A stretch of 64,000 nucleotides of DNA from Myxococcales bacterium. Lineage in GTDB: Bacteria; Myxococcota_A; Polyangia; Haliangiales; Haliangiaceae. The DNA is taken from the NCBI GenBank assembly GCA_016716835.1, contig JADJUW010000001.1:2880001-2944000 (forward strand), in the 5' to 3' direction. The stretch's first letter is position 1; each line of letters begins with the position of its first letter. The notes under the pieces were generated by a model. The model saw nothing but the letters and a program-made list of their open reading frames with translations, was not told where the DNA came from and ran no database searches. The position numbers and the translations under genes were made by a program. Below are positions 51,956-62,361 of this stretch, piece by piece.

Positions 51956-54199
51956 ATGCGGATGAATCAAAGCTTGGTGGCGGCGGTGCTCGCCGGTGGC
52001 CTGCTAGGTGGCGCGGCCGGCTGCGGACTTCCCGAGGGCGACTACCTCGGAAAAATTCCTAAGCCGTCGGATATCGATCCCGGCCATCTGCGTTGGTGCA
52101 ACAGCGGCGAGCCCGAGTCGCTCGATCCGGCGATGGCGTCGACCACCACCGCGATCAAGCTTGTTTTCGCGATGTTCGACGGGCTCATCAACTATGATCT
52201 ACACGGCAACCCGGTCTCACCCGGACTTGCCGCGTCGTGGGAAGCCAGCGCCGATCAACGACGCTTCACATTTCATTTGCGCCAGGGCGCGACCTGGACC
52301 GATGGCACACCAATTACCGCCTACGACGCCGCGTATTCAATTGTCCGCGTGTTGCATCCGCTCACCGCCTCGCCCAATTCCAAGGCCGCGACCTATTTCA
52401 AAAACGGAGATGCCTTCGCGGCCAATGCGGTGCGGGTGGTAATGAACGACGTCGACGGGCTCGCGGCCGGCGCGCTGGTCACCATCGAAGGCATCGGCGC
52501 GGACGCGGGCGCGGATCCCGCCGCGACGGCTTGGGCGACCGCGAAAGATCGCCCTGATCCAAATACGCGAACTGGGAGCTCGCGCTTGGCCTTGCGCGAC
52601 CTCGGCGCACCGGTGAGCGCGGCGTACGCCACGCTTGCACCTGGCAGCAAGATTACGATCATTGAGATTTCTGGCCGCCGGGCCACCTTGCCGTCGCCTG
52701 GCGATGGCGGCACGCCTTGGGCCTATGTGCACGCGGCGCGCGGCAGCGATGCCATCTACGGCTGGGTGCCGCTGAGCGACCTCGATGGCGCGCCCAACGC
52801 CGACGTCGTGTATCGCGTCAAGGCGGTGGCGCCGAACCAATTGCCCGGTGACTACGATCCGGCTGCGGTGGCCCGCGACACCATTCATCGCGTGCGCGGT
52901 GCCGACTTGCTCATGCTTCCCGAGACGCTCGGCATGTCCGTACCCGATCCGTTCACGCTGGTGCTTGAAACCCCCGATCCAACGCCCTTTCTATTCGACC
53001 AGATCGTTCACCGCGCGTTTCGCCTGACGCCGCGCCACGCCGTTTCCCGAGCCCCGACGCGTTGGTTCAATCCGCGTTACACCAAAGATGTCGTCAGCTC
53101 AGGCCCGATGCGCATCGCCTCCTGGCGCGAACGCGACTACGTCCAGCTCGTGCGCTGGCCGAGCTATTGGGATAATGCGAGCACCAAGCTCGACAAGCTC
53201 ACCGCGTATTCCATCGACGATCAGGTGGCGAGCGTCAACTTCTATATCAGCGGTGGCTGCGACGCGACCACGACCAACAATGTGCCGGCGTCGTACATTC
53301 CCATCGTCAATGGCGAACGCCGCGGGGGCCGCGCCTACAAGGACTACTTTGTCGCGCGTTACCTCGGCATTTACTTCATCTTGGTAAACAACGAAAAGCT
53401 AAACAATCGCCATTTGCGCCGCGCGCTCGCGCTGGCCATCGATCGCGCGCAGTTGCCGCGCATCACCAAGGCCGGCGAGACGCCCTCGGCGCAGCTAACG
53501 CCGGGTGTACCGATTTCGCAGATGTCCGAGGCCGATCGCGCGCTCTGCGGCGTCACCGCCGACACGCCAGGGATCGCCAGCATCATCGAACCGGGCAAGT
53601 ATTGTTACGTGCCGCCGCCGGGGCTCGATTTCAATCCTGCGCAGGCCAAGCTCGAGCTGGAGCTCGCGCGCAAAGAAATGGGCGCCGCCTTCCCCAAAAC
53701 GATCGTCTACAAATACAATTCTGGCGTCGAGCAACACAAGCTCATTGCCGAATTCCTGCAAGAGCAATGGCGCGAACATCTCGGCATGGCGACCACGCTC
53801 GAATCGCAGGAATGGAAGGTCTACATCGCCGATACGCGGCAAGGCAACTATGAGCTAGGGCGCTTTGGCAACATCATGAATTTTGCCGACCCGGAGCCCC
53901 AGATGCTTTCAAACTTTATGTGCAAGAGCCCCGACAATCGCCTCAAATACTGCGACCCCGCCTACGAAGACGTGATGGGGCAGGCCCGCCGCGAGCCCGA
54001 CCGCGCCAAGCGGCTGCTCCTCGCGCGCCAGGCCGAGGCCATGCTGCTCGATGCGGGCGCGATCATTCCGCTCCTCGTTTACACGCAGAAGACGCTGCAA
54101 ATGCCGTACGTCAAAGATCTAGCCATTACGTTCAATGACCAGTCGCCAATCCAAAAAGCCTATCTCGATCCTAATTGGCAGTCGGCGGTGACGCCATGA
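51956..54199 (+). CDS. Oligopeptide ABC transporter substrate-binding lipoprotein with SH3b-like insertion
   Basis: This 747-residue extracytoplasmic binding protein (SBP family 5, OppA/DppA-like) has a lipobox (LLGGAAGC), the family start ESLDPAMASTTTAIKLVFAMFDGLINY, FTFHLRQGATWTDGTPITAYD, SGPMRIASW and LRRALALAIDRAQL. Family members usually have 500-560 residues. The surplus is an insertion at about 150-290 that includes an SH3b-like stretch (about 225-277: GSKITIIEISGRR, PWAYVHAARGSDAIYGWVP). It overlaps the permease start by ATGA. The importer takes up peptides or similar solutes. Confidence 0.9.
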   Translation: MRMNQSLVAAVLAGGLLGGAAGCGLPEGDYLGKIPKPSDIDPGHLRWCNSGEPESLDPAMASTTTAIKLVFAMFDGLINYDLHGNPVSPGLAASWEASADQRRFTFHLRQGATWTDGTPITAYDAAYSIVRVLHPLTASPNSKAATYFKNGDAFAANAVRVVMNDVDGLAAGALVTIEGIGADAGADPAATAWATAKDRPDPNTRTGSSRLALRDLGAPVSAAYATLAPGSKITIIEISGRRATLPSPGDGGTPWAYVHAARGSDAIYGWVPLSDLDGAPNADVVYRVKAVAPNQLPGDYDPAAVARDTIHRVRGADLLMLPETLGMSVPDPFTLVLETPDPTPFLFDQIVHRAFRLTPRHAVSRAPTRWFNPRYTKDVVSSGPMRIASWRERDYVQLVRWPSYWDNASTKLDKLTAYSIDDQVASVNFYISGGCDATTTNNVPASYIPIVNGERRGGRAYKDYFVARYLGIYFILVNNEKLNNRHLRRALALAIDRAQLPRITKAGETPSAQLTPGVPISQMSEADRALCGVTADTPGIASIIEPGKYCYVPPPGLDFNPAQAKLELELARKEMGAAFPKTIVYKYNSGVEQHKLIAEFLQEQWREHLGMATTLESQEWKVYIADTRQGNYELGRFGNIMNFADPEPQMLSNFMCKSPDNRLKYCDPAYEDVMGQARREPDRAKRLLLARQAEAMLLDAGAIIPLLVYTQKTLQMPYVKDLAITFNDQSPIQKAYLDPNWQSAVTP

Positions 54200-55110
54200 T
54201 GCGCCTCATCGCCATGCGGCTGCTCGGCGGCGTCGGGGTGCTCTTCGTCGTCGCGACCATGTCGTTTTTTATCTTGCGCGCGGCGCCCGGCGGCCCATTT
54301 GATACCGAGGCCACGCAAAGCGTCGAGGCGAGGCGCAACCAGGAGGCTCGCTTTGGCCTCGATCAACCGCTCGCGGTGCAATACAAAATGTTCCTCGGCA
54401 AGCTCGTGACGGGCACGCTGCAGTCAAACAAGCGCACGCAAACCGTGGGCGAGCTGATCACGGAGCATGTTGGCTACAGCGCCACCCTTGGCTCCCTCGC
54501 CATGCTGTTCGCCGTGCTTTTTGGCACCACGCTCGGCGTGATCGCGGCGTGGAAGCGCAACACCTGGCTCGACCACGGGCTGATGTCCACGGCGCTCATT
54601 GGCATCTCCATTCCGTCGTTTGTTTTAGCGCCAATCTTTATTCTCGTTTTTGCGCTGTAGCTGCGCTGGCTGCCGGCGGCACGTGCCACCGACTTCACCT
54701 CTTACATCTTGCCCGCTGTGACGCTCGGCATGATCTACGCCGGCACCGTGGCGCGTTTGGCGCGCGAGGGCATGATCGAAACCTTAGGCCAAGACTTCAT
54801 CCGCACCGCCAAGGCCAAGGGCGTCGGCGCGCCGGCCATGTTGGTGCGCCACGCGCTGCGCATTGGCGTCACGCCGGTGGTGACCTATATCGCCCCGGCC
54901 CTGTCAGCGCTTATCACTGGCTCCTTCGTGATCGAAAAGATCTTTCAGATTCCGGGCCTTGGCTTTTACTTCGTCGCTAGCGTCGGCGACCGCGACTACG
55001 AAGTCCTCAGCGGGCTCTTGGTCTTTTACGTCTCCCTCGTGGTCGTCGCCAACCTCATCGTCGATATTCTCTATGGCGTGCTCGATCCACGCGTCAGGAG
55101 CGCGCGATGA
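54196..55110 (+). pseudogene. Oligopeptide ABC permease OppB/DppB-like, interrupted by in-frame TAG
   Basis: The complete frame would give 304 residues with six helices, the N-terminal permease 1 of a peptide importer. It starts MMRLIAMRLLGGVGVLFVVAT at the ATGA overlap with the binding protein. At 54658-54660 a TAG stops the frame after FILVFAL. The same frame continues without gap as LRWLPAARATDFTSYILPAV, and carries the EAA-type loop (LAREGMIETLGQDFIRTAKAKGV). A single base change (for example from CAG, AAG or GAG) explains it. Internal re-start would yield only the second half. The gene overlaps oppC by ATGA. Confidence 0.88.
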
Positions 55111-56018
55111 GCGCCGCCGCGACAACCCGGGCGACCGCGCCGTCGCCCGTCATCGCCGGCAATTCGCTGTGGTCCGACAGCTTTAAGCGCCTGCGCAAAA
55201 ACCGCATGGCCGTGATTTGCAGCATCTTCATGATTTTCATGATGCTCGCCTGCTTTGTCGGCCCGTGGCTGGCGTACCACCTCGCCGGCCTCGATCCAAA
55301 AATCCAGGACACCGCCAACATGGCCGCGCCGCCGTCGTGGCAGCACTGGCTCGGCACTGACACGCTCGGCCGCGACATGCTGGTGCGCGTGCTCGATGGC
55401 GGCCGCATCGCGCTTTCCATTGGCTTTGTCGCCACCTTCATCGCGATCATCATCGGCGTCACCTGGGGCGCCACCGCGGGCTACGTCGGCGGCAAGGTCG
55501 ATATGGTGATGATGCGCATCGTCGACGTGCTCTACGGCTTTCCAACGCTAGCCTTCGTCATCGTGCTGCAGGCCACCTTTGGCGCCAAGGGCACGTTCGT
55601 GTTGTTTGCGGTCATCGGCGCCATCTCATGGCTCAATATGGCGCGCATCGTGCGGGCGCAGGTGCTGAGCCTGCGCCACCGCGAATTCGTCGAGGCGGCG
55701 CGCTCGCTCGGCGCTAATAATGAGCGCATCTTGTTTTTGCACATCGTGCCCAACGTGCTCGGGGTGGTGATCATCTACGCCACGCTGTCGATGCCGCACA
55801 TTATGCTGACCGAGGCCTTTCTCTCTTACATCGGCCTCGGCGTTCAGGCGCCCGCATCGTCGTGGGGCACGCTCGTCACCGAGGGCAGCGCCTATGTGCT
55901 CGCGTATCCGTGGCTGCTCATTGGCCCCGGCGTCGCGATGTCGAGCACGATTTTCGCGCTTAACTTTTTGGGCGATGGTCTGCGCGACGCGCTGGATCCA
56001 AAATCGCTTAAAGCCTAA
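55107..56018 (+). CDS. Oligopeptide ABC permease OppC/DppC-like
   Basis: This 303-residue permease has the OppC N-terminal helix (MAVICSIFMIFMMLACFVGPW), then HWLGTDTLGRDMLVRVLDGGRIALSIGF, the typical second permease start, and the EAA loop EFVEAARSLGANNERILFLHIVPN. It pairs with the interrupted OppB. No OppD or OppF ATPase gene is in the window; the downstream genes are unrelated and convergent. ATPases must be encoded elsewhere if the system works. Confidence 0.93.
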   Translation: MSAAATTRATAPSPVIAGNSLWSDSFKRLRKNRMAVICSIFMIFMMLACFVGPWLAYHLAGLDPKIQDTANMAAPPSWQHWLGTDTLGRDMLVRVLDGGRIALSIGFVATFIAIIIGVTWGATAGYVGGKVDMVMMRIVDVLYGFPTLAFVIVLQATFGAKGTFVLFAVIGAISWLNMARIVRAQVLSLRHREFVEAARSLGANNERILFLHIVPNVLGVVIIYATLSMPHIMLTEAFLSYIGLGVQAPASSWGTLVTEGSAYVLAYPWLLIGPGVAMSSTIFALNFLGDGLRDALDPKSLKA

Positions 56019-56051
56019 AGCCGGCCTACGGCTGCGTGCAGCGGTAGCCGC

Positions 56052-57290
56052 TTACTCGACAGGCGGCTCGCTGGCCACTATGCCGGGACTGTTGACCGTG
56101 CCCGTGGTGTCGACTGAAAAGCCATGGAAGCGCAATTGCCCAACGGCGCCGCCGCCACCGGTATAGGCGGTTTGAAACGTACCGTCGCCAGGCGCATTGC
56201 CCACCGTGCCGCCGCGACCCTCGCCACCAACGTTTGCTGACGGACCAACGGAATTTATGCCACTGGCGCCATCGCTTTCGAGAAAGCCCCCATTGCCACC
56301 GTTGGCGTACAACTCGCTATTCGTGACCACCAGATTTCTTGCCTCTAAGAAGACGGTGCCGCCGCTGCCGCCACCACCCGCCGGGTTGCCATCTTTGCCC
56401 TTGCCACCGCCCGCGCCGCCGAAGCGAAAGAGCGTGTCTTCAATCGTCATGTTGCCAAACGCTGAGATTTGCAGCGCCAACCCTCCGCGGCCACCCTGTC
56501 CGTAGGCGGCGTTGACAAGCGGGGCCAAGCCGACGCCACCCCCCGATCCGGGCATTAGCGGCACGTGCATGCTTGGGCAGGTAAGGCCGCCAGCGCCGCC
56601 GGTGCCGCCACTTCCGCTGCCCTTTCCGCCGTTGGTCCCACCACCCGCACCACCGCCCGCGCCTCCTGCCAGGGTCCCGCCAGGCCCACATCCCCCCGCC
56701 GGGTTGTCCTGGCTCGTGCCGTTGCCTTCGCCTCGCACCACGCCATTTGCGAAGGAGAAATCGTGTCTCACCGCGATCCCAAACGCGCGCAGGTCAGCCG
56801 TCTGGATCGTGCAGTTCTTTAGCACGACGCTATTCATCGAGAAGACAGGCACGGCCAAGCTTTTATCAAAACCAATACCACTTACGACGTCCAGTCCGTC
56901 GCCCGCGGGTCGCAGCTCAAGGCCCCCGTGCATGATGCGACCTGTGGCTTCAAAGCTTAGCACCCCCGTACAGGTAAGATTTACATCGCCAACGCCAGCG
57001 ACGATCACGGTGTTTAGTTGATTGCTAAACAACATCTCCTTGCAATGGGCGCCGCCCGTCTCGCTGCAGCCAAGGTCGCAGTCGACCGGCGTATTGGGGC
57101 AGGTAAGCAACGTATTGTCATCGCTGCACGAATCCTCGCAAGATCCATCAGGACCATCGTTACTGCCATCAGTGCCGGCGTCCGGCGAAGGGCTATTTGC
57201 GTCGGGGTCGCGATAGCAACCATGCGGGCTACCCGCAAGCAGCATGGCAATGACGCCTAGCCTGCCAATCGCAGCCCCTCGCACCACCAT
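56052..57290 (-). CDS. Gly-rich exported protein with parallel-beta features
   Basis: I take the ATG at 57290 (412 residues); an ATG at 57329 is an alternative. A signal region (VIAMLLAGSPHGC) looks like a lipoprotein end. An Asp/Ser/Pro-rich linker (DPDANSPSPDAGTDGSNDG), a short Cys-rich segment (CEDSCSDDNTLLTCPNTPVDCDLGCSETGG) and then short beta repeats alternate with Gly-rich loops (AGGAGGGAGGGTNGGKGSGSG). Lines such as MTIEDTLFRFGG and NLVVTNSELYANGG suggest a right-handed beta-helix. Such proteins are frequent in Myxococcota; role unknown. Confidence 0.72.
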   Translation of the reverse strand: MVVRGAAIGRLGVIAMLLAGSPHGCYRDPDANSPSPDAGTDGSNDGPDGSCEDSCSDDNTLLTCPNTPVDCDLGCSETGGAHCKEMLFSNQLNTVIVAGVGDVNLTCTGVLSFEATGRIMHGGLELRPAGDGLDVVSGIGFDKSLAVPVFSMNSVVLKNCTIQTADLRAFGIAVRHDFSFANGVVRGEGNGTSQDNPAGGCGPGGTLAGGAGGGAGGGTNGGKGSGSGGTGGAGGLTCPSMHVPLMPGSGGGVGLAPLVNAAYGQGGRGGLALQISAFGNMTIEDTLFRFGGAGGGKGKDGNPAGGGGSGGTVFLEARNLVVTNSELYANGGNGGFLESDGASGINSVGPSANVGGEGRGGTVGNAPGDGTFQTAYTGGGGAVGQLRFHGFSVDTTGTVNSPGIVASEPPVE

Positions 57291-57423
57291 CGAGAACCTA
57301 TATTGCTTCGCCTGGCCAATCATGCGCACGCGCTCATCGTACTACGACTAAGATTTGCGTTCGCATGACAATTGCTACACGCGCGGTTGCGCGCGGCGCT
57401 GGGTGTAGGCAAACGTGGGCGGG

Positions 57424-58026
57424 TTAGACGGCGCGCCAAATGCTGGTAAGCGCGCCTACCACGCCGCCGTACCAAGCCGTCGCCGCAGCGCCATACGCAA
57501 ACCACAGCACGAACGGCGCGATGACCTCGCCGCCAGGCTCGTCGATCCGCCAGCGCCGCAAGATCCACGCGCAGGCAAGCGATAGAAATAATCCCAGCGC
57601 AACCCAGTGCTCCTTGGTGTCAAACAGCCGCGAAATCGCCGAGGCCTGCGCGCCGTAGCTTGCCGGGATCACGACGCCACCCGGCGGTAGCTGTGCGTCC
57701 GGTGACGCCGGTGCGAGCCGCGCCGCCACGACCTGTCGCCGCGCCAAGGCGAGCTCGCGTGCTCGCGTCACGTGCATGCTGTCGTCGAGGTATTCGAGCC
57801 GCACGCGCACCTTGTACGTCGGGTACACGATGTTGCCGACGACAAATGCGCCGACAAATGCGATGGCTGCCCACGCCGCAAATTTTGCCGTCGCGCGCCG
57901 CAGGCCATGTGCACCCCGCACGTAACGGCGCAACCAAATCGCGCAATGAGTCGTAAGGCCAATGACCGCGAACGCCGAGATCAAATGCACGATGAGCAGA
58001 AAGCGCGCCAAGCCATCAGCAAGCAC
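57424..58026 (-). CDS. Hypothetical multi-helix membrane protein
   Basis: This 200-residue protein has hydrophobic segments at about 8-30, 44-66, 138-155 and 165-190. The loop between the second and third carries YPTYKVRVRLEYLDDS and an Arg/Ala-rich helix (TRARELALARRQVVAARLA). His residues in the first and third helices (VHLISAF, KEHWVALG) could bind heme, but I cannot establish it. The start is a GTG at 58026. No family recognised. Confidence 0.6.
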   Translation of the reverse strand: MLADGLARFLLIVHLISAFAVIGLTTHCAIWLRRYVRGAHGLRRATAKFAAWAAIAFVGAFVVGNIVYPTYKVRVRLEYLDDSMHVTRARELALARRQVVAARLAPASPDAQLPPGGVVIPASYGAQASAISRLFDTKEHWVALGLFLSLACAWILRRWRIDEPGGEVIAPFVLWFAYGAAATAWYGGVVGALTSIWRAV

Positions 58027-58152
58027 ACCTCAATCTGACATGTCGCGACGCGTTGCGAAAGCTACGCGCGGCAATTTGGCTGGACAAATCCACCGCCACT
58101 TAAAGACCGTTGCCAAGACGAGGCTGGCACGAGAGCTGCACATATCAGCTGC

Positions 58153-58911
58153 ATGACGCGCCTTACCGCTACAATTTTTGTTTCGCTGCTCACCCTTGGC
58201 GCCCAAAGCTGCGCGTCAGGCGAAAACGGCGGCTCGCTTCCGGGGTCAACCGACCCCACCGATCCGGAGCCCGGAGTGCCTCCGGGGACTTGGGACCCGG
58301 AGTTTTCCGCCGTCTTGCGGCAATCGGACGATAGCCTTGATCTGGTGATTCGCACGTTGCGCGAGGTCTGGGACTTTGATCTCACCACGGCCGGCGGCGA
58401 CCTCGACATCATGTGGTACGACGATGAGCGCGTCAGCGAGGGCGGCTATGATTTTTACCAGCTCACGTTGGCGCTCGACCCTTTGTCGACGCTGGAGGCC
58501 TTGGCCCTCCACGACGGCGACTTCGAATTGGTCGCCTACGATGAGCTCGGCTTTGATATCGGTGCCAGCGCGCTCCATCTGGCGATGGTGCCCGTCGCTG
58601 CGGCAGGCAGCTGGCAGCCCGGCACCTTTGCAATTGGTGGGGGCGCCGGTGGCTTTATCGGAACCCTCGCGGTGACCGCGCATACGCCCCCAAGTGGCAG
58701 CGTCGCCTCCTATATCGCCGCCGACGGCGAGGTCTATCAAGCAACCATCGACGGCAGCGGCACCAACTACACCGTCCGTTGGTCGCAGCTGGCGATGGGC
58801 ATGTGCCTGATGGCAAACGACTGCACGGTTCACATCACCGCGGGCGGCATCGAAAGCGAGATTTCGATGGGCATCGAGGCCGCGGTGCACACCACGGTAG
58901 GGCTGCAGTAA
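58153..58911 (+). CDS. Hypothetical lipoprotein
   Basis: This 252-residue protein has a lipoprotein signal (FVSLLTLGAQSC), a Pro/Gly/Asp linker (DPTDPEPGVPPG) and a beta-sandwich-like body (DFYQLTLALDPLSTLEALALHDG, FELVAYDELGFDIG, GSVASYIAADGEVYQATIDGSG). Two cysteines in MCLMANDC lie close together. No family recognised. It is convergent with ftsZ. Confidence 0.6.
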   Translation: MTRLTATIFVSLLTLGAQSCASGENGGSLPGSTDPTDPEPGVPPGTWDPEFSAVLRQSDDSLDLVIRTLREVWDFDLTTAGGDLDIMWYDDERVSEGGYDFYQLTLALDPLSTLEALALHDGDFELVAYDELGFDIGASALHLAMVPVAAAGSWQPGTFAIGGGAGGFIGTLAVTAHTPPSGSVASYIAADGEVYQATIDGSGTNYTVRWSQLAMGMCLMANDCTVHITAGGIESEISMGIEAAVHTTVGLQ

Positions 58912-58947
58912 GCTCGGCGCGGGCTCTGGGCGTGCCCGGGTGACGTC

Positions 58948-60405
<1,458 letters not shown>

Positions 60406-60668
60406 GGTTGATTCCCTCGTTAAGGCCCTAACGGCCGGTTGAAATTGCGGCGATTAGATGCCCGCCCCTTCATTTGGTTATGAAAGTGATTGGGATCGAG
60501 GGCAAATTTTTTGCCGTTTTGGGCCAAAAATCTTCAAACCACCGCCGCGATATGCTTGTTTTTCCCGCCGGCCCGCCTCAGAGCCCGCCCGGCCCGGCAT
60601 CTCGAACCATAGCTAAGGAGCGAGAGGCAAAATCTGATAAGCTTAAGCCGCACGCACGCGGAGGCATT

Positions 60669-62237
60669 TTGGCGACCACGCAACAACATTCACCCGTCGC
60701 GGCCCAAGCCCAGGGCTCCAGCGTCGACACCAGCGGGGCCGCCGCCGCGCAAACCGCCGACCCAGCTATGTCGGCAGCCACGGAGCTGCAGCGGCTTGAG
60801 CTGATGCAGCGCATGCCGGCGCTTGATTTTTGCGTCTTTGTTGCTCGCTTGCCTGCCGATCAACGCTGGGACCTCGTCTCCCAATTCGAGCAAATGGGAG
60901 ATATCAAGCGCGCCCTGCTCGCCATAGCCGCCGCGTCTTTGGCGGAAAACGAGGAGGTGCTGCAAAACATCGAGCTGATCGACGAGCGTTTCGCCCAGTG
61001 TTTGGCCGTGGATGAACAACCTACCGTGGCTACGATTGTCTTCACCGTGCCTAATGCTACTGAGCCCTCACGCTCGTTCAGAGCCACCCCACTCAGCGAA
61101 GGATATGAAATCCGCGTGTACCGCGGAAGTCCAGCCCAACAAGCCGAGGAGGCCGCGGCCGAAGATGTATATGAAGACGAGCAGCCCGACATCGATCCGG
61201 CGTCGTTTGGGCCGGTCACGGGCGATGCCACCACCTGGCGCGTCCTGGGGCCGGGTGCACGCGCCGCGCTGAAGCTCCCACGTGCAGAGGACGACGCCCT
61301 TGATGCCAGCGTGGCCGAGCTCGTCACCACCTACCCAGATGAGGTGGAGCAAATTCTCACGATTGTTCGAGTTCGGATGGGCACCCGCGCGGTCGAAGCC
61401 TACAAGCACATTTCCGATCCGGAACGCCTGCGGGTCCCAACCGACCTCCATGCCATTTCCATCATGACCAAGCGCATCGCCGCGCTCGACGCCGTGATTG
61501 CCCAGGAGTCGGCAGGCCCGCACGGCGGTGGCGCTAAGAAGACCCCAGCGGCGTTCGGCATCGTTGCAGCGGCCCACGTCGAACGCATGGATCTCGAGCA
61601 CTCAAGAGATATCTTGGCAACCGGCAAGGGACGTTACGAAGGTGCGATGCGCGACGAGCGCATCTATAAAACCTGGACGATGCAGCAACGCAAAGGTCGC
61701 GCCATCGATTGCACGACGTTTCCGTTAAAGGTGCTCGCAGACACGGCGGAAGCGGTTGGCAAGCCCGGCTTATTCAATGCCTTCAAAAAGGCGATGTATC
61801 AGGTATGGCGTGAGAAAGAGGGCGCCGGCCCAAACGCAACGCCAACGGTTTGGGACGACGACGTCCTCAATGGCCTACGCGTCGCCTTGGGATGGAAAGG
61901 CTTTTTTATCTCGCGTCACGACTCCTCGCCCGCCGACAGCAGAGAGTGGAATAATGTCCCGGTCGACCCCGCCCTTGCACTTTCCGATTTCAAGCGCGAT
62001 AGCATGTCGCTCAAACGCGTCCGCGAGCTACCGTTTGCGGTCATCGGCCAAGGCGGTCACATGGGGATGCTGGTCTATGGCAAGTGGTACGAAGTGCATT
62101 GGAGTCACAGCCACAGCGACCCGGAACTTATCGAGTCAAGCGACCTCGTCAATCGCGCGACCGATGCCGTCGCCATGGCGCCTCCCGCCGACGTCGAGCG
62201 CGTGCTGCGCGCGCCACGCACGCCAGGCGAAGAATAA
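60669..62237 (+). CDS. Putative NlpC/P60-like hydrolase, tandem paralogue 1 (TTG start)
   Basis: I take the TTG at 60669, which follows a perfect GGAGG and gives LATTQQHSPVAAQAQG, matching the start of the next gene (522 residues). An earlier ATG at 60474 would add 65 residues with no match. The N-terminal half has a helical region (LQRLELMQRMPALDFCVFV) and an acidic stretch (EEAAAEDVYEDEQPDIDPASF). The C-terminal half contains AIDCTTFPLKVLADTAEAV (C348) and GQGGHMGMLVYGKWYEVHW (H464), like the Cys and His motifs of NlpC/P60 cysteine hydrolases. No signal peptide. Not assigned to a known family. Confidence 0.72.
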   Translation: MATTQQHSPVAAQAQGSSVDTSGAAAAQTADPAMSAATELQRLELMQRMPALDFCVFVARLPADQRWDLVSQFEQMGDIKRALLAIAAASLAENEEVLQNIELIDERFAQCLAVDEQPTVATIVFTVPNATEPSRSFRATPLSEGYEIRVYRGSPAQQAEEAAAEDVYEDEQPDIDPASFGPVTGDATTWRVLGPGARAALKLPRAEDDALDASVAELVTTYPDEVEQILTIVRVRMGTRAVEAYKHISDPERLRVPTDLHAISIMTKRIAALDAVIAQESAGPHGGGAKKTPAAFGIVAAAHVERMDLEHSRDILATGKGRYEGAMRDERIYKTWTMQQRKGRAIDCTTFPLKVLADTAEAVGKPGLFNAFKKAMYQVWREKEGAGPNATPTVWDDDVLNGLRVALGWKGFFISRHDSSPADSREWNNVPVDPALALSDFKRDSMSLKRVRELPFAVIGQGGHMGMLVYGKWYEVHWSHSHSDPELIESSDLVNRATDAVAMAPPADVERVLRAPRTPGEE

Positions 62238-62361
62238 GGCATTTTCGTCGGGCGCTAAGGCTTGCCGCGGCTTATCCGCTGGTTGCCATGCCTCGTCGCA
62301 AAGTAGCTGCAGAACTCGCGAAAACCCTGATACGATGGGACGTCTGTTTCGCTGAGGCACC

